Assembly: GCF_037893015.1 (NCBI RefSeq)
Contig: NC_133661.1
Span: 182,320,508-182,384,507, forward strand
DNA from: Macrotis lagotis
Taxonomy: Eukaryota > Chordata > Mammalia > Peramelemorphia > Peramelidae
DNA length: 64,000 bases
Direction of reading: 5' to 3'
Part shown: positions 54,175 through 63,757 of the stretch, in pieces
How positions within the stretch are numbered: the stretch's first letter is position 1
Layout of the letters: each line of letters starts with the position of its first letter
Program-made: the position numbers and the translations under genes
The notes under the pieces: generated by a model
Database searches by the model: none
What the model was told of the DNA's origin: nothing
The model's input: the letters and a program-made list of their open reading frames with translations, nothing else

Positions 54175-54681
54175 ATGTCCCACGGGATCTACTACGACTG
54201 TGACCAACGAGGAGGCCAACCACTTGAGTTCCCAGGCAGCCGAACTGGGCCAGGGGAGCTGGGGGACATGTGTGACCACGAGGCCTCCATCGACCTGTCG
54301 GCCTACATTGAATCCGGTGAGGAACAGCTCCTCTCTGATCTCTTCACTGTCAAACCACAACCTGAGCCTCGTGGCCTTAAGGGTCCTGGAACTCCTGCTT
54401 TCCCTCACTATCTCCCACCAGACCCCAGGACCTTCGTCTATCCAGCCCATGCCTTTGGCCCTGATCGGAAGGGCCTAGGGCCCAACTCCTATAGCCCTGC
54501 GGATGGCTATGATCCCCGAGCAGTGTCGGTGAAAGAAGAGCCTCGGGGGCCAGAATGTGGAAGAAACTCTAGCCGAGGCAGCTATAACCCACTGCAGTAC
54601 CAGGTGGCACACTGTGGACAGACTGCCATGCACTTGCCTCCAGCTCTGAGCACACCCAACCAGCCCCTTCGAGTACTCAAG
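54175..54681 (+). CDS. CEBPE: CEBPE coding exon 1 (C/EBP-epsilon, activation and regulatory domains)
   Basis: The exon begins [20 protein letters not shown] and ends PLRVLK at a gtaaga donor, 169 codons in phase 0. It includes the C/EBP activation motif [20 protein letters not shown] (residues 37-56), a second Met at residue 32 that would start a shorter isoform, and a VKEEP sumoylation-type motif (119-123). It also has the conserved [19 protein letters not shown] block (136-154). C/EBP-epsilon drives terminal granulocyte maturation and secondary-granule gene expression. Start choice: this ATG aligns with the N-terminus of mammalian p32. The ATG context is tcATGt, so leaky scanning to Met32 is plausible. 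Confidence 0.97.
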
Positions 54682-55550
54682 GTAAGAGGTTAATGCACTT
54701 ATTCTTGGTTCCTTGGGGCCCCCTAAATTCAAACGATCAGAAGTTGAGTGGGGACCAGCACGGGTGTCTCTAACGTCAAACTGAACCCTTCTTTCTCAGA
54801 AGACATCTCTTTTTAAAGCGCTATGGATTATGACCCATGCCCCACTCCTCTATAAACTTCTGAGGATTCAGATTCCCTTTCCACAGCTCTTCAGGTTCTG
54901 ATCCACTCCCCTGACTCTCTTTTTAGGGCTCTGCAAGATTCTAAGTTACCCTAAGACCCTTTCCACACTCTCCAGGACATATCTAGGATTCCCATGATCT
55001 CTTCTAGCGAGAGCTCTGCATATTGAGGCGTCTCTTTGAATTCTGTCTGTTCCCTAGTGCCCCCCCCCCATCCCACCAACACTTCACTAAAGGGCTCTGT
55101 GTATTCCAATTAGCCCTGGCCCCCTGCCTTTGCCTCTTGTCTGGCTCACTGGAGTAAAGGAAATGCTCATAAATTTCAAAGCGGGAGATTCAGGATCACT
55201 ATTGAGGGAAATGTCCCCAGCGGTGTGAGAAAATGAAATGGGTGGCGGAGGAAAGCTGCTGGGGGTTCCTTCCTCTGGGATCTTTAGGACCAGGAACCCT
55301 TGGTTTGGGCTTCAGCCTTGCCTGGAAGCAGGGGGATAGATGATTTGATATGGAGGACGTCTCCTAGACCAAGATGTATATTGAAGGCGGCAGAGAGAGG
55401 GCTACTTTCTCCCCACCCCCATTAACACTCTCAGTCTCTGTTGGTCGGTCCTCTTTCTCCCCCATCCTTGCGCTCTCTCCCAGCTCCAAGTTGTTTTACC
55501 CTCCGTGTCTTGTGCCTGATCTCTGGTACCTCTCACTCCTCCCACCACAG
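54682..55550 (+). other. CEBPE: CEBPE intron
   Basis: An 869 bp intron with gtaaga donor and a pyrimidine-rich cccaccacag acceptor. No repeat is recognised. An open frame extends upstream of exon 2 through the acceptor, but this is intronic. Confidence 0.9.
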
Positions 55551-55886
55551 GGCCCCTTGGCTGCCGCAGCTGCCCCTCCCTGCAGTCCTCTCCTCAAAGC
55601 TCCCTCTCCAGCCGGACCTCCCCATAAGGGCAAGAAAGCGGTGAACAAGGACAGCCTGGAGTACCGGCTGCGGCGGGAGCGCAACAACATCGCGGTCCGC
55701 AAGAGCCGGGACAAAGCCAAACGACGCATTCAGGAGACGCAGCAAAAGGTGCTGGAATACATGGCCGAGAACGAAAGGCTCCGCAGCCGGGTGGACCAGC
55801 TCACACAGGAGCTCGACACCCTGAGAAACCTCTTCCGCCAGATCCCCGAAGCCGCCAGCCTCATCAAGGGAGTGGGCTGTGGCTGA
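55551..55886 (+). CDS. CEBPE: CEBPE coding exon 2 (bZIP DNA-binding domain)
   Basis: The exon encodes residues 170-280. A proline/alanine linker ([20 protein letters not shown]) leads to the basic region around 205-231 with [20 protein letters not shown], the invariant C/EBP DNA-contact sequence. The zipper follows, with heptad leucines at 246, 253 and 260 and [15 protein letters not shown] in its first half. The protein ends SLIKGVGCG before TGA. Length 280 compares with 281 in human as I recall. The last residues differ (human GVGGCS-type). The frame is intact, and CpG-rich compared with its surroundings. Confidence 0.97.
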   Translation, partial: GPLAAAAAPPCSPLLKAPSPAGPPHKGKKAVNKDSLEYRLRRERNNIAVRKSRDKAKRRIQETQQKVLEYMAENERLRSRVDQLTQELDTLRNLFRQIPEAASLIKGVGCG

Positions 55887-56260
55887 GCCCCAAGGCTGAA
55901 GGGCAGAGGAGAGATTCTTTCCTTCTCTGGCCCTGAGGGACTTCTTGACACCCTATATCCCAAGGGGGAGGCCCTCAGCTCAACCCAGGCTTTTTTCCTA
56001 CTTATAGGGTACGGTTGATACCCTCAGACAGACAGACAAAACAGCCTAGCTGCGGAGCCAGCCTCAAGACATTTGGGTAGTACCCTGGGCAGGTTTGGAA
56101 ATTGCACTTCCCTTAATGCAGTGAAATACCGCATCTCTTGTCCTCCGAGGTTTTGAGCCTTCCCTGTAACAAAAATGACAACTTACCGCAAAATAAATAC
56201 TTAAGTGCCATAGACCTAAGTATTTCCTGTCATTAAACAAAGGCATTTATTAAAAGTGAT
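55887..56260 (+). other. CEBPE: CEBPE 3' untranslated region
   Basis: About 310-370 bp follow the stop. AATAAA is at 56192-56197, and ATTAAA at 56232-56237 is an alternative. Repeats resume near 56370. The exact cleavage site is unknown. Confidence 0.65.
56192..56197 (+). promoter_or_regulatory. CEBPE poly(A) signal
   Basis: AATAAA lies 305 nt after the stop codon, followed by T/GT-rich sequence (tatttcctgt; gtgtctttccgtg). This is the likely main signal. Confidence 0.65.
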
Positions 56261-56359
56261 TTTTCAAAGTGTCTTTCCGTGAATCTTGTTCCACCCTGTA
56301 TTACGCCTTAGGTGGCTGCCTCCCTTGCTTTGACACTATTTAAGAGAAGGATAAACAGT

Positions 56360-56384
56360 GATAAGAATAGCTGACATTGAGATA

Positions 56385-56418
<34 letters not shown>

Positions 56419-56560
56419 TAATTATGTATCAGGAAAAGTGGTTTATAAAGTGCTTTCCAATCAACAATCTTATGACTTAGGTAGTGCGGTTATACCCACC
56501 TCTTTACAGATGAGGAAACAACTGAGAGCACTTAGGTACTTGTTCTCAATCACCCTGCTA
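56360..56560 (-). repeat. MIR, antisense, containing a (TA)n tract
   Basis: agctgacattgagatagtat, then (TA)n at 56385-56416, then agtgctttccaatcaacaat and ctctttacagatgaggaaac. A microsatellite has expanded inside an old MIR. Confidence 0.75.
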
Positions 56561-57225
56561 ATCTGTTAGGAGAGTTGGGGTAGAGTTGGAGGGGAGGGAG
56601 GAAAGGCAGTGTGGATCTGTGAAAAATGTTTCTATGACTAAAAATTCACACTATGATTCATGAACTGCTATCATATACCAGGATACTGTAGCATATATCA
56701 GATATAGTATCATACCTCTGACAGAGAGGAGGTCTACCTTTGTGTAGTTTTTACATGCTAGGGGAGTGAAGTTAGAATCAGAGGTCAGAATAATAATGAC
56801 TTACATTAAATAGCACTTTTAATATTTACACAGTTTAAAATGTTTTGGGCAGACCAGGTAATTAGTACAGGGTTGGGAACATGCTTGATTAATACCCTGT
56901 TGAACCCAACTGAATTAAAGATCAAAGAACATAGAACTAGAAGACAGAGAAGAAATTGCAGCCCAACAAAATTAAGTGCATTGCCCACAGTCTCCTATCT
57001 AGTTATTGGTGAGACCAGTCAGTATTGGAATCAAATCATTTGATTTCTGGTTGGGGAGAGGGGAGGGAAGTAAGGAAGGGAGAAAAATGTAAAATTCAAA
57101 ACCTTGAAAAAAAAAGATTAGTGAATATTACCATTTCAGATTGTAAGGAAAACATTTTTAAAAAAGAATCAAATCTTACACATGAATAGGACCCTCAGAT
57201 GATTCCACAATCTAACCCCCATATC
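56561..57225. other. Intergenic with an L1-type tail
   Basis: No gene. 57050-57115 (gaagggagaaaaatgtaaaa; ttcaaaaccttg plus A run) is an L1 3' terminus in sense orientation. Confidence 0.4.
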
Positions 57226-57229
57226 AGGC

Positions 57230-57350
57230 AGGTAAGGTGGTATTATATCCATTGAACAGACAAGAAAACTAACATTCAAAGAGATGAAGCAACTGGTTAC
57301 CCAGTTTGTTAGTTAAGGCAAAGTCCAAACTAAAACCCAGATCTTTTTCC
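57230..57350 (-). repeat. MIR fragment, antisense
   Basis: attgaacagacaagaaaact, aacattcaaagagatgaagc, aactggttacccagtttgtt. Confidence 0.5.
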
Positions 57351-57879
57351 TGGAGAGTGCTTGTTTTTTTTTTTCCATCTGCTAACCAGCATTGATCCAG
57401 AACATAGGTGTCAGGTGTATGTGGAGTAGCATCTAGCCCAAAAGTAGATACAAACTGGATATTTAAACTAGATACAAACTGGCATTTGGTGAATGACCAT
57501 GCCACAACACAGGAATAGGATGCAAAGAAGCAAAAGTGAGGAATAGCAGAGTAGTAGAGGTCTCTGCTCTGTTCCCAGATCCTAGAATACAGCTTGGAAA
57601 ACAGTCATCTGAATTCGATGACAGAGAAATAGGTGTGGCATTTTTTTCCCCATATAAACTTGTTCCAGAACAGATGTATGTGTGTGTGGGGGGGGGGGAA
57701 GGTGGAAGGGAGGGGTCTCTCCCATGGATCACAGTCTCTTCAAATCTGCTTCTTTCAGATGCCCATTTCTTTCATGTCTCTGGCTCCTCTTAGGTCTCAT
57801 CTCTCTTGGTTAGTGCTAGTAAGTATCCAGTTCAACTGGACAAGATTTACTTCCTAGCAATATTAAAGGTTTGGTTTTA

Positions 57880-58140
57880 GGGTTGATAGGAGCATTTCAG
57901 ATTTGGTACAGGGTCTCTACGCCTGCCTTGGGGGGAGCCCCGTGGGACACTGGCGCCTTCTTTTCAGCCCTTATGCAGATTGCATAAGGTGGGTTGGTAC
58001 AGAGCGTGGTGAGTGACTCAACCTCCGGGGCAAGTGCGGTTTGGGACGGGGAGCTACCAGTTCCCCTCTTCTCCTCCCCAGCTCAATCCTGCTACCCCTT
58101 GCTTTACTGTCAAGGTTCTGAGTGAAGTGAGACTTGGATA
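57880..58140. promoter_or_regulatory. Candidate downstream CEBPE enhancer A (~3.8 kb after the ATG)
   Basis: This GC-richer repeat-free island holds a perfect 8 bp inverted repeat cttatgca-gat-tgcataag (57970-57988) with C/EBP-like arms. It also has an AP-1 site tgactca within tgagtgactca (58010-58020) and a RUNX-type tgcggttt (58035-58042), all inside 75 bp. That density with myeloid motifs suggests a cis-regulatory element. No functional data can be read from sequence. Confidence 0.45.
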
Positions 58141-58414
58141 GTTTAGGAATAAACTCCCAGTCTTCCTTCCTATGCTCTCCCCCAAATCTCCTTAGAACTA
58201 GGGTCTGTAAGGGACAAAATTGACTAGAAAGGAGAGGATGAGAGGAATCCTCAATATTACCACCATTGTGGTCATTATTGTAATCACCAGCATCAATATC
58301 AAACTCTTATTGTTTTACTTGATCTGATTTTTTTCATTTATCAAGCATTTATGTTTACTTAATCTGATTTAAACTACACAGATTAGCTAAATTCATTTCA
58401 GCAATCTGTTGTTG

Positions 58415-58560
58415 AAATAGGCCAGATGGCTTAGCAGTAAAGGATTGATGTGGGAAGTCAGGAATACCTGGGTTCATATCTCACCTCTGACACACACCGG
58501 TTGTATGACTCAGGACAACTTATTTAACATTTTGGTGGTCCAGGCAATTAAGATAATAAA
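58415..58560 (+). repeat. Diverged tRNA-derived SINE
   Basis: ggccagatggcttagcagta, gtcaggaatacctgggttca, ttgtatgactcaggacaact. Confidence 0.6.
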
Positions 58561-58794
58561 TTTCAGAGCAAGTGCTGGTCTATATTAGCAGTAAGTTTCC
58601 CCCTTGAGAACTACCTACATCTGTGAATTGGACCTACAGGTCCAATTACTATCCTTGGGATAGTAATAGCTTAGTGATAGGACAAATATTAAGTTCTACT
58701 TTTTCCTTGGACTGTATGAGCAGTCTCCAGCCCTCATATATTTGTATTGTGGGGAGATGTCAGTGGGGAGAGTGAAGGGGAGATAAGACAACCT

Positions 58795-59645
58795 TCTTGT
58801 CATATAGGTTGCTAACTTCAGAATCATCCTTGACTCTTCTTCACTCTCAGTGTACCCTCCCTCACATCCAAACAATCTCCTTGTTTTTTTCTCTATATCT
58901 ATTGTCCCTTGTCTTCCCTCCAATCACATGGTCAACACCTTAGTTGAAGACCTCATCACCTCTCATAGAATGCTGTTAAGATTCTCCTGATTGGTTTCTT
59001 TCCTAGTCGCTCCTCTCTCCAATTTATTAAATAAGATAATATTTGTAAAGTGCTTAGGGCTAGTTCAATAAATGCTTATTTCTTTTTTCTTCTTTCAATA
59101 TGGCTGCCATTACCTTCCTAAGCCTTACAATTCTGCTTACTGTTAAAAAACCCTTCAGGGACTCCTTATTACCCATCATATAAAATATAAACTCATTAGT
59201 TTTGTTTTTAAGACTTTTAAAGACTTTAAAGACTTTGTTTTTAAGACTTTTAATGATCTGTCACCCAGACACCTTTCTAACTTGATTTTGTACTACCCTC
59301 CTCTCACAAACTCTACTTTTCAGTCAAACTGGATTATGAGTCATTCCTCATGATTGGAATACATCTTTTCACTAATGAATCCTTGTCTTCCTTCAAGGCT
59401 CAACTCAAATACCACTTTCTCTGATCCATCCTGTACAACTCCATCCCACTCCAAATGATCAGTGCTTTCCCCTTCCTGCTTAATTTATTTTGTGCTGTAA
59501 TTAATTTGCATACATGTTGTATCTCTTCCCCTCCCCACTCCTATAGAATATAATGATCTAGAAGGTAAGTTATTTGGTCTTATCTTTGTATTTCTATGCT
59601 TAGCACAATGACTTGCACATAGTAGATGCTTTCTAATTTTATTTT
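58795..59645 (+). repeat. L2 3' part, sense
   Basis: aacttcagaatcatccttga, agaatgctgttaagattctc, ccttcaaggctcaactcaaa, gtatttctatgcttagcaca, gcacatagtagatgctt. The L2 ORF2 C-terminus and 3' end, including the canonical terminus. A short internal duplication (tttgtttttaagacttttaa) lies at 59200-59250. Confidence 0.85.
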
Positions 59646-60134
59646 TTAATTGAACAAGAAAGTCCCTGGGTCTTTTTTCCTCCTTCTAGAATGGAGTCAT
59701 TCCCTCTTTATCATCCAAGCCTAACCCAGGTAAGACCTATTCCTGAATTTGGACTTTCCTTAGCCTTGGAAGGGAAAGAAGTCCTTCTCCTATGGGGCCT
59801 ACATTCCTATGTCTCAAACTCTCCTTTTTAATATAGGAAGATTCTTCTCAGGTCCTTGGACTACCTGAGACAGAACTTGTTTGACCCAGAAGGGAGGAGA
59901 ATTGGCTCTCCTGTCCTTAAGAGTCAGTTCCTAACAACAAGCCTCCACCCTATTTTCTACCTTCACTTTCCCAGAATTCTTATCCAAGAGACAGAGAAAG
60001 GAGGAGCAAAAGATAGAGCAGTCAGTGAAAAAAAGAAACATCTGAAAAGAGTCAACCAGTATTCTTCTTTCTGAGCTTTGCAACCCAATAAAATATACCA
60101 GGGACTGGGAGACATTGGGAGGGAGGGAAAAAAT
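59646..60134. other. Intergenic, nothing recognised
   Basis: No gene is supported. Short open frames lack coding features. Confidence 0.3.
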
Positions 60135-60139
60135 TAGCA

Positions 60140-60290
60140 CTTTGAATGAATGACTCAATGGAGCATTTAGTAAGTATAAGGTGTAAAGGATTCAGCCAAG
60201 TATTGGGAATATGAACAGAAAAGATAGTTCCTGCTCTCTAGTAGCTCACATTCTAATGTGAGCCATATTAAACCCATATTAAATGAATGT
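60140..60290 (-). repeat. L2 3' end fragment, antisense
   Basis: gagcatttagtaagtataag, tgctctctagtagctcacat and tctaatgtgagcc. Weak but of the same layout as the other antisense L2 termini. Confidence 0.5.
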
Positions 60291-60429
60291 CTTACAAACC
60301 AAAGATCAAAACAACATTCAAATGACCACCCATGACTTTGAAGCAAAACAAAAGAATATTTCCCATTGGAGTTGGAATCCTGAGCACACACGAAATGAAA
60401 AAATGTCATCTGGAAGGAGAGGAAGAGGA

Positions 60430-60700
60430 AGACTATGGGGAAGAGGGGGCAAGAAAGGGAGGAAGCTGCCCCAAGGTGAGCTTGCCAAGGTCAATATCTT
60501 GTGAAAGTTACTCCCCCTTCTCACTTGCTAGTCCCCCTCATGATTGCCACATCCCGGAGCCCAATCCCAATGTCGCAAGATCCCGGTTGGGGTTGTGAGG
60601 GTTGGGAGGGGGGTGAAGGCAGAGGGGGCCCCCTCATACCTCTTAGTCCCATCCCCCATCAGCAAGGAACTTGATGGAGGGAAAGCCCATTGGGAAAAAA
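60430..60700. promoter_or_regulatory. Candidate downstream CEBPE enhancer B (~6.4 kb after the ATG)
   Basis: A repeat-free, GC-richer island with tgattgccacatcccggagc, a C/EBP-like tgtcgcaag, and G-rich runs. Its distance matches the +6 kb CEBPE enhancer reported in mammals, as I recall it. The distance argument is weak given repeat content. Confidence 0.3.
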
Positions 60701-60889
60701 AATGATAGAACAAAAGTGAATTTGCATAGAGTTGCCCTCTTGACTACATTTCATGTCTTCTTTAGTCCCCTTTCATTGGCATTCTATTCCTCACATTGCT
60801 TCTCTCCACTTTAAGGTCCCATAGCCTTTAATAACATTAACCTTAATAACCAAATATAATACAATTGGTTATATCTATGCTTATGTCCA

Positions 60890-61010
60890 TGTTTAGCCTC
60901 ATAGTTACTTAGTTGTGTGACCCTGAGCAAGTCATTTAACCTCTATTTTCCCCACTTTCCGTATCTGTTGAACTCAGTGACCTCTAACACCCTTTCTAAC
61001 TCTAAATATA
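60890..61010 (+). repeat. MIR fragment
   Basis: gttacttagttgtgtgaccc, tgagcaagtcatttaacctc, cgtatctgttgaactcag. Confidence 0.6.
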
Positions 61011-61164
61011 TTATCTTATAACCCTTTGATTGGCTTCTGTTAGAATTAATAGCCCTGAAAAGAGCACTGGAGAAGGGGAGAGAAGGGAATCTTACTGGAA
61101 GGCAATTAAGGAAGGACTTCATAGTGTGAGAAAGAATGCTGAATTGAGTATCAGTAGACTTTAG

Positions 61165-61525
61165 TTAGATGGCTCATTGGAGAGAGACTGCTGGACCTAG
61201 AGTCAGGAAAACCTGAGTTCAAATTTATCCTCATGGGGCAGCTAGGTGGCACAGTGGATGGTCCCGGAGTTAGGAGGACCTGAGTTCAAATTTGACCTCA
61301 GCTATTTACTAATTACCTAGCTGTATTAAGCCTTACAAAAACTAAAAAAAGAAAAAGGAAAGGAAAGGAAAGGAAAAAAAAGACAAATTCAGCCTCATTC
61401 ATTTACTAGGGGTATGACCCTAGGCAAATCACTTAACCTTGCTTACTTTAATCCACTGGAGAAATAGTAAATTACTCTAGTATCTTTGCCAAGATCCAAC
61501 TAAATGACTGAACAACAACATCAAG
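61165..61525 (+). repeat. Older SINE split by a younger SINE
   Basis: The older head agatggctcattggagagag is cut at ~61233 and resumes at ~61384 (gacaaattcagcctcattca) to its tail at 61525. Diverged duplicated target caaatttatcctcat / caaattcagcctcat. Confidence 0.82.
61234..61378 (+). repeat. WSINE1-like SINE nested in older SINE
   Basis: ggggcagctaggtggcacag, ggagttaggaggacctgagt, and a tail that has become aaggaaaggaaaggaaa, a short tetranucleotide-like repeat. Confidence 0.85.
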
Positions 61526-62089
61526 ATTTCTGTTCTATTAATAGTTCTGCCATTTATCTATCCATTTAACTGACCTCCCTCAGTAAATTACTTCACTTTT
61601 CTAGAATTCATTATCTTCATCTATAAAATTATTGAGAGCAGGAATTAGAATAATTCATCTTCCACAGCTGACATTCTATGATCATATAACTGACTCAAGA
61701 GAAATTACACTGATCATGGGAATGAAAGGGACTACATTATTTGGGAATACTAAGGGATAAGAAAATCAGAAAAGGTTCTCAGTTCTGACTCCAGGGGCCA
61801 AAGTCAAAGTCCTAAGATGCTGATCCATGGACCTGTATTCTGAAGAGATGAAAATTCTGAAATGCACTGTCCCAAAGACTAACTCCAGACCTCTTTCCAT
61901 CTCTTTTAGGCAGAAATGGAGCTGAAACTGACCCATACATAGCACAATGTCATACATTATATCTTAGACATTTAATACAAATTCCATTATTTTTCCAAGA
62001 AGGTGTCACTTCTCTCTCCTCTAAGAGGTCCCTATTCGAAACACTTTGCATCCCAATGCCCCCCTATTATCCATAGACTTATCACTCCA

Positions 62090-62330
62090 CCCTTACACTG
62101 GTCTGCTAGCCCTGTCACTCCTGGCTAGGCCATCTGACCCTGCTGCAATCGGGACGGTTTGCAAAACCCCCGGTTAGCTCCAGCTCTGTCACCATCTGAG
62201 GTTAGGACTGTCCCAGAGAGATAAGCCCTGGCCCCACCCACCTGTCCAGCCCACAAACCTCACAAACAGCCATGACCACAAGAAGCAAAGGTCTCTGGAG
62301 AGTTGGCTCAAGCTTCAGAAAGCCCTTACC
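62090..62330. promoter_or_regulatory. Candidate downstream CEBPE enhancer C (~8 kb after the ATG)
   Basis: A repeat-free island. It has C/EBP-like tgctgcaat and tttgcaaaa, a GATA site agataag (62219-62225), a CACCC box ccccaccc (62232-62239) next to an E-box cacctg (62239-62244), and a RUNX core accaca (62275-62280). This GATA/CACCC/RUNX set is characteristic of haematopoietic enhancers. It is inference from motifs only. Confidence 0.42.
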
Positions 62331-62774
62331 AAAGTCTGAGTCCAAAGACCCCTCCCCAACTGCCATCCTAATTCATTTCTCATAGAATCCTTTGTGTTCA
62401 TGTCCCATCTTCCTTATACTACTCTCTTCTTAGAATCTTCTCCTCACTGATATTCCCATCCTTTCTCCCAGTATTCCTCATCTCCATCACCATCATCTCC
62501 TGTCCCAATCTCTTCTTTAATTACCTCGTTTCTCTATCAAATCCATCCCTTTTCCTTAACTTTCATTTTTTTTCTCATCCTGCCTTTGCAGTTCCTTGAC
62601 CTTCATATTTCTCAATTTCTTTGACTCCATACTCATATTTTATGATTTTTTTACTTCACAAATCTAGCCCCAATCCTTGCTATCTGATCTCTGCATCCAC
62701 CATTCCTTTCCTAATCCCCAACTTCTTTCCTTGCTTTCTCACTGACCTCCAATGCCTCTTAATCCATTTTCTCA
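62331..62774. other. Pyrimidine-rich intergenic
   Basis: C/T-biased sequence without a gene or named repeat. Confidence 0.3.
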
Positions 62775-63340
62775 GTTTAACATATATTTGAAAGTAAGCA
62801 CCTATTATGTATATGGCACTCTGCTGAACTCTGGGAATAAGATCAGAAAAATATCTGGCCCTGAGGAGCTTACATTCAAGTCAACATAGCCAAGTAGATA
62901 TTAAGTATATTAAAAAGTTTCAAGAAGGGCAGCAATAACTGGAGTGATAAGGAAAAGTTTTATGTAGGAAGTGGCAACTGAACTATGTTTTGAAGGAAAA
63001 TAGGGATTTTAATGAGATGACATTTGGGACTTACTGTGCAAAGTCAAAGAGAAAGAACGTCTTTTCAGTGAATAAATAGCAGCCAATTTTGACCAGAATC
63101 AAGAATCTGGAAATAAAAGAAATATGAAATAAGACTGGATTGGTAGATAGAAGCTAGTTTATGGAAGATTTTGCATAGATGATGGGGGAGGGGTTCCTGA
63201 AGATTTCTGAATAGGGGAATGATGTGAACCGATCTGTATTTTAAGCATGGCAACTTTAGAAAGGTACAAGAGGAAAGAAACTGGAATTTGGGAGAACCAA
63301 TCTAGAGGTTCTTGCAGTAGTCCAGGAAAGATAGTGATGA
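62775..63340 (-). repeat. L2 3' region, antisense
   Basis: aagcacctattatgtatatg, tgaggagcttacattcaagt, gggaatgatgtgaaccgatc, tcttgcagtagtccaggaaa. An L2 in reverse over ~560 bp. Confidence 0.8.
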
Positions 63341-63431
63341 GGGTATTCCTATCCCCATTCTTTTTCTTGTCATCCTCCCTGTTCACCTCCACCCTCTTTC
63401 CTCATTTCCTTTCTTTTTCTGTGCACATGGA

Positions 63432-63757
63432 GGAGTGGTAGCTAGGTGGTACAGCGGATAGAGCACTGGTCTTAGTCTCAGGAGGACAGGAGTTTGAACA
63501 CAGCCTCAGACACTTGACACTGGCTGTGTGACTGTGGACAAGTCACTTAATCCTGATTGCCTCACATCCAGGGTCATCTCCAGTCATATCCTGATTCATA
63601 TTTGGCCACTAAATCCGGATGTCTCTGGAGGAGAAAATGAGGCTGATGACATAGTACAGTACCCCCTCACTCAAATCTAATTCATATGCTTGTTTTGACA
63701 CTGCCTTTCTGATGTCATGTACTTTTTCGAGAATGAAGGACAAAATTGAAATTTTTT
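63432..63757 (+). repeat. ~320 bp composite SINE
   Basis: Head gtggtagctaggtggtacag. The long 3' domain ccagggtcatctccagtcat, actcaaatctaattcatatg, tgatgtcatgtactttttcg matches 13796-14120 along its length. Confidence 0.85.

Noticed and set aside
53862-54450. Long open frames on both strands over the CEBPE leader and exon 1
   Set aside because: They are shadows of GC-rich CEBPE coding sequence and its purine-rich leader. Only the MSHGIYY frame has family homology.
55374-55550. Open reading frame continuing upstream of CEBPE exon 2
   Set aside because: It runs through a pyrimidine tract and CAG acceptor. The C/EBP-epsilon sequence joins only at 55551, so the upstream part is intron.
57536-57857. 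Overlapping ORFs near 57.5-57.86 kb
   Set aside because: They include a G-run of uncertain length and no protein-like features.
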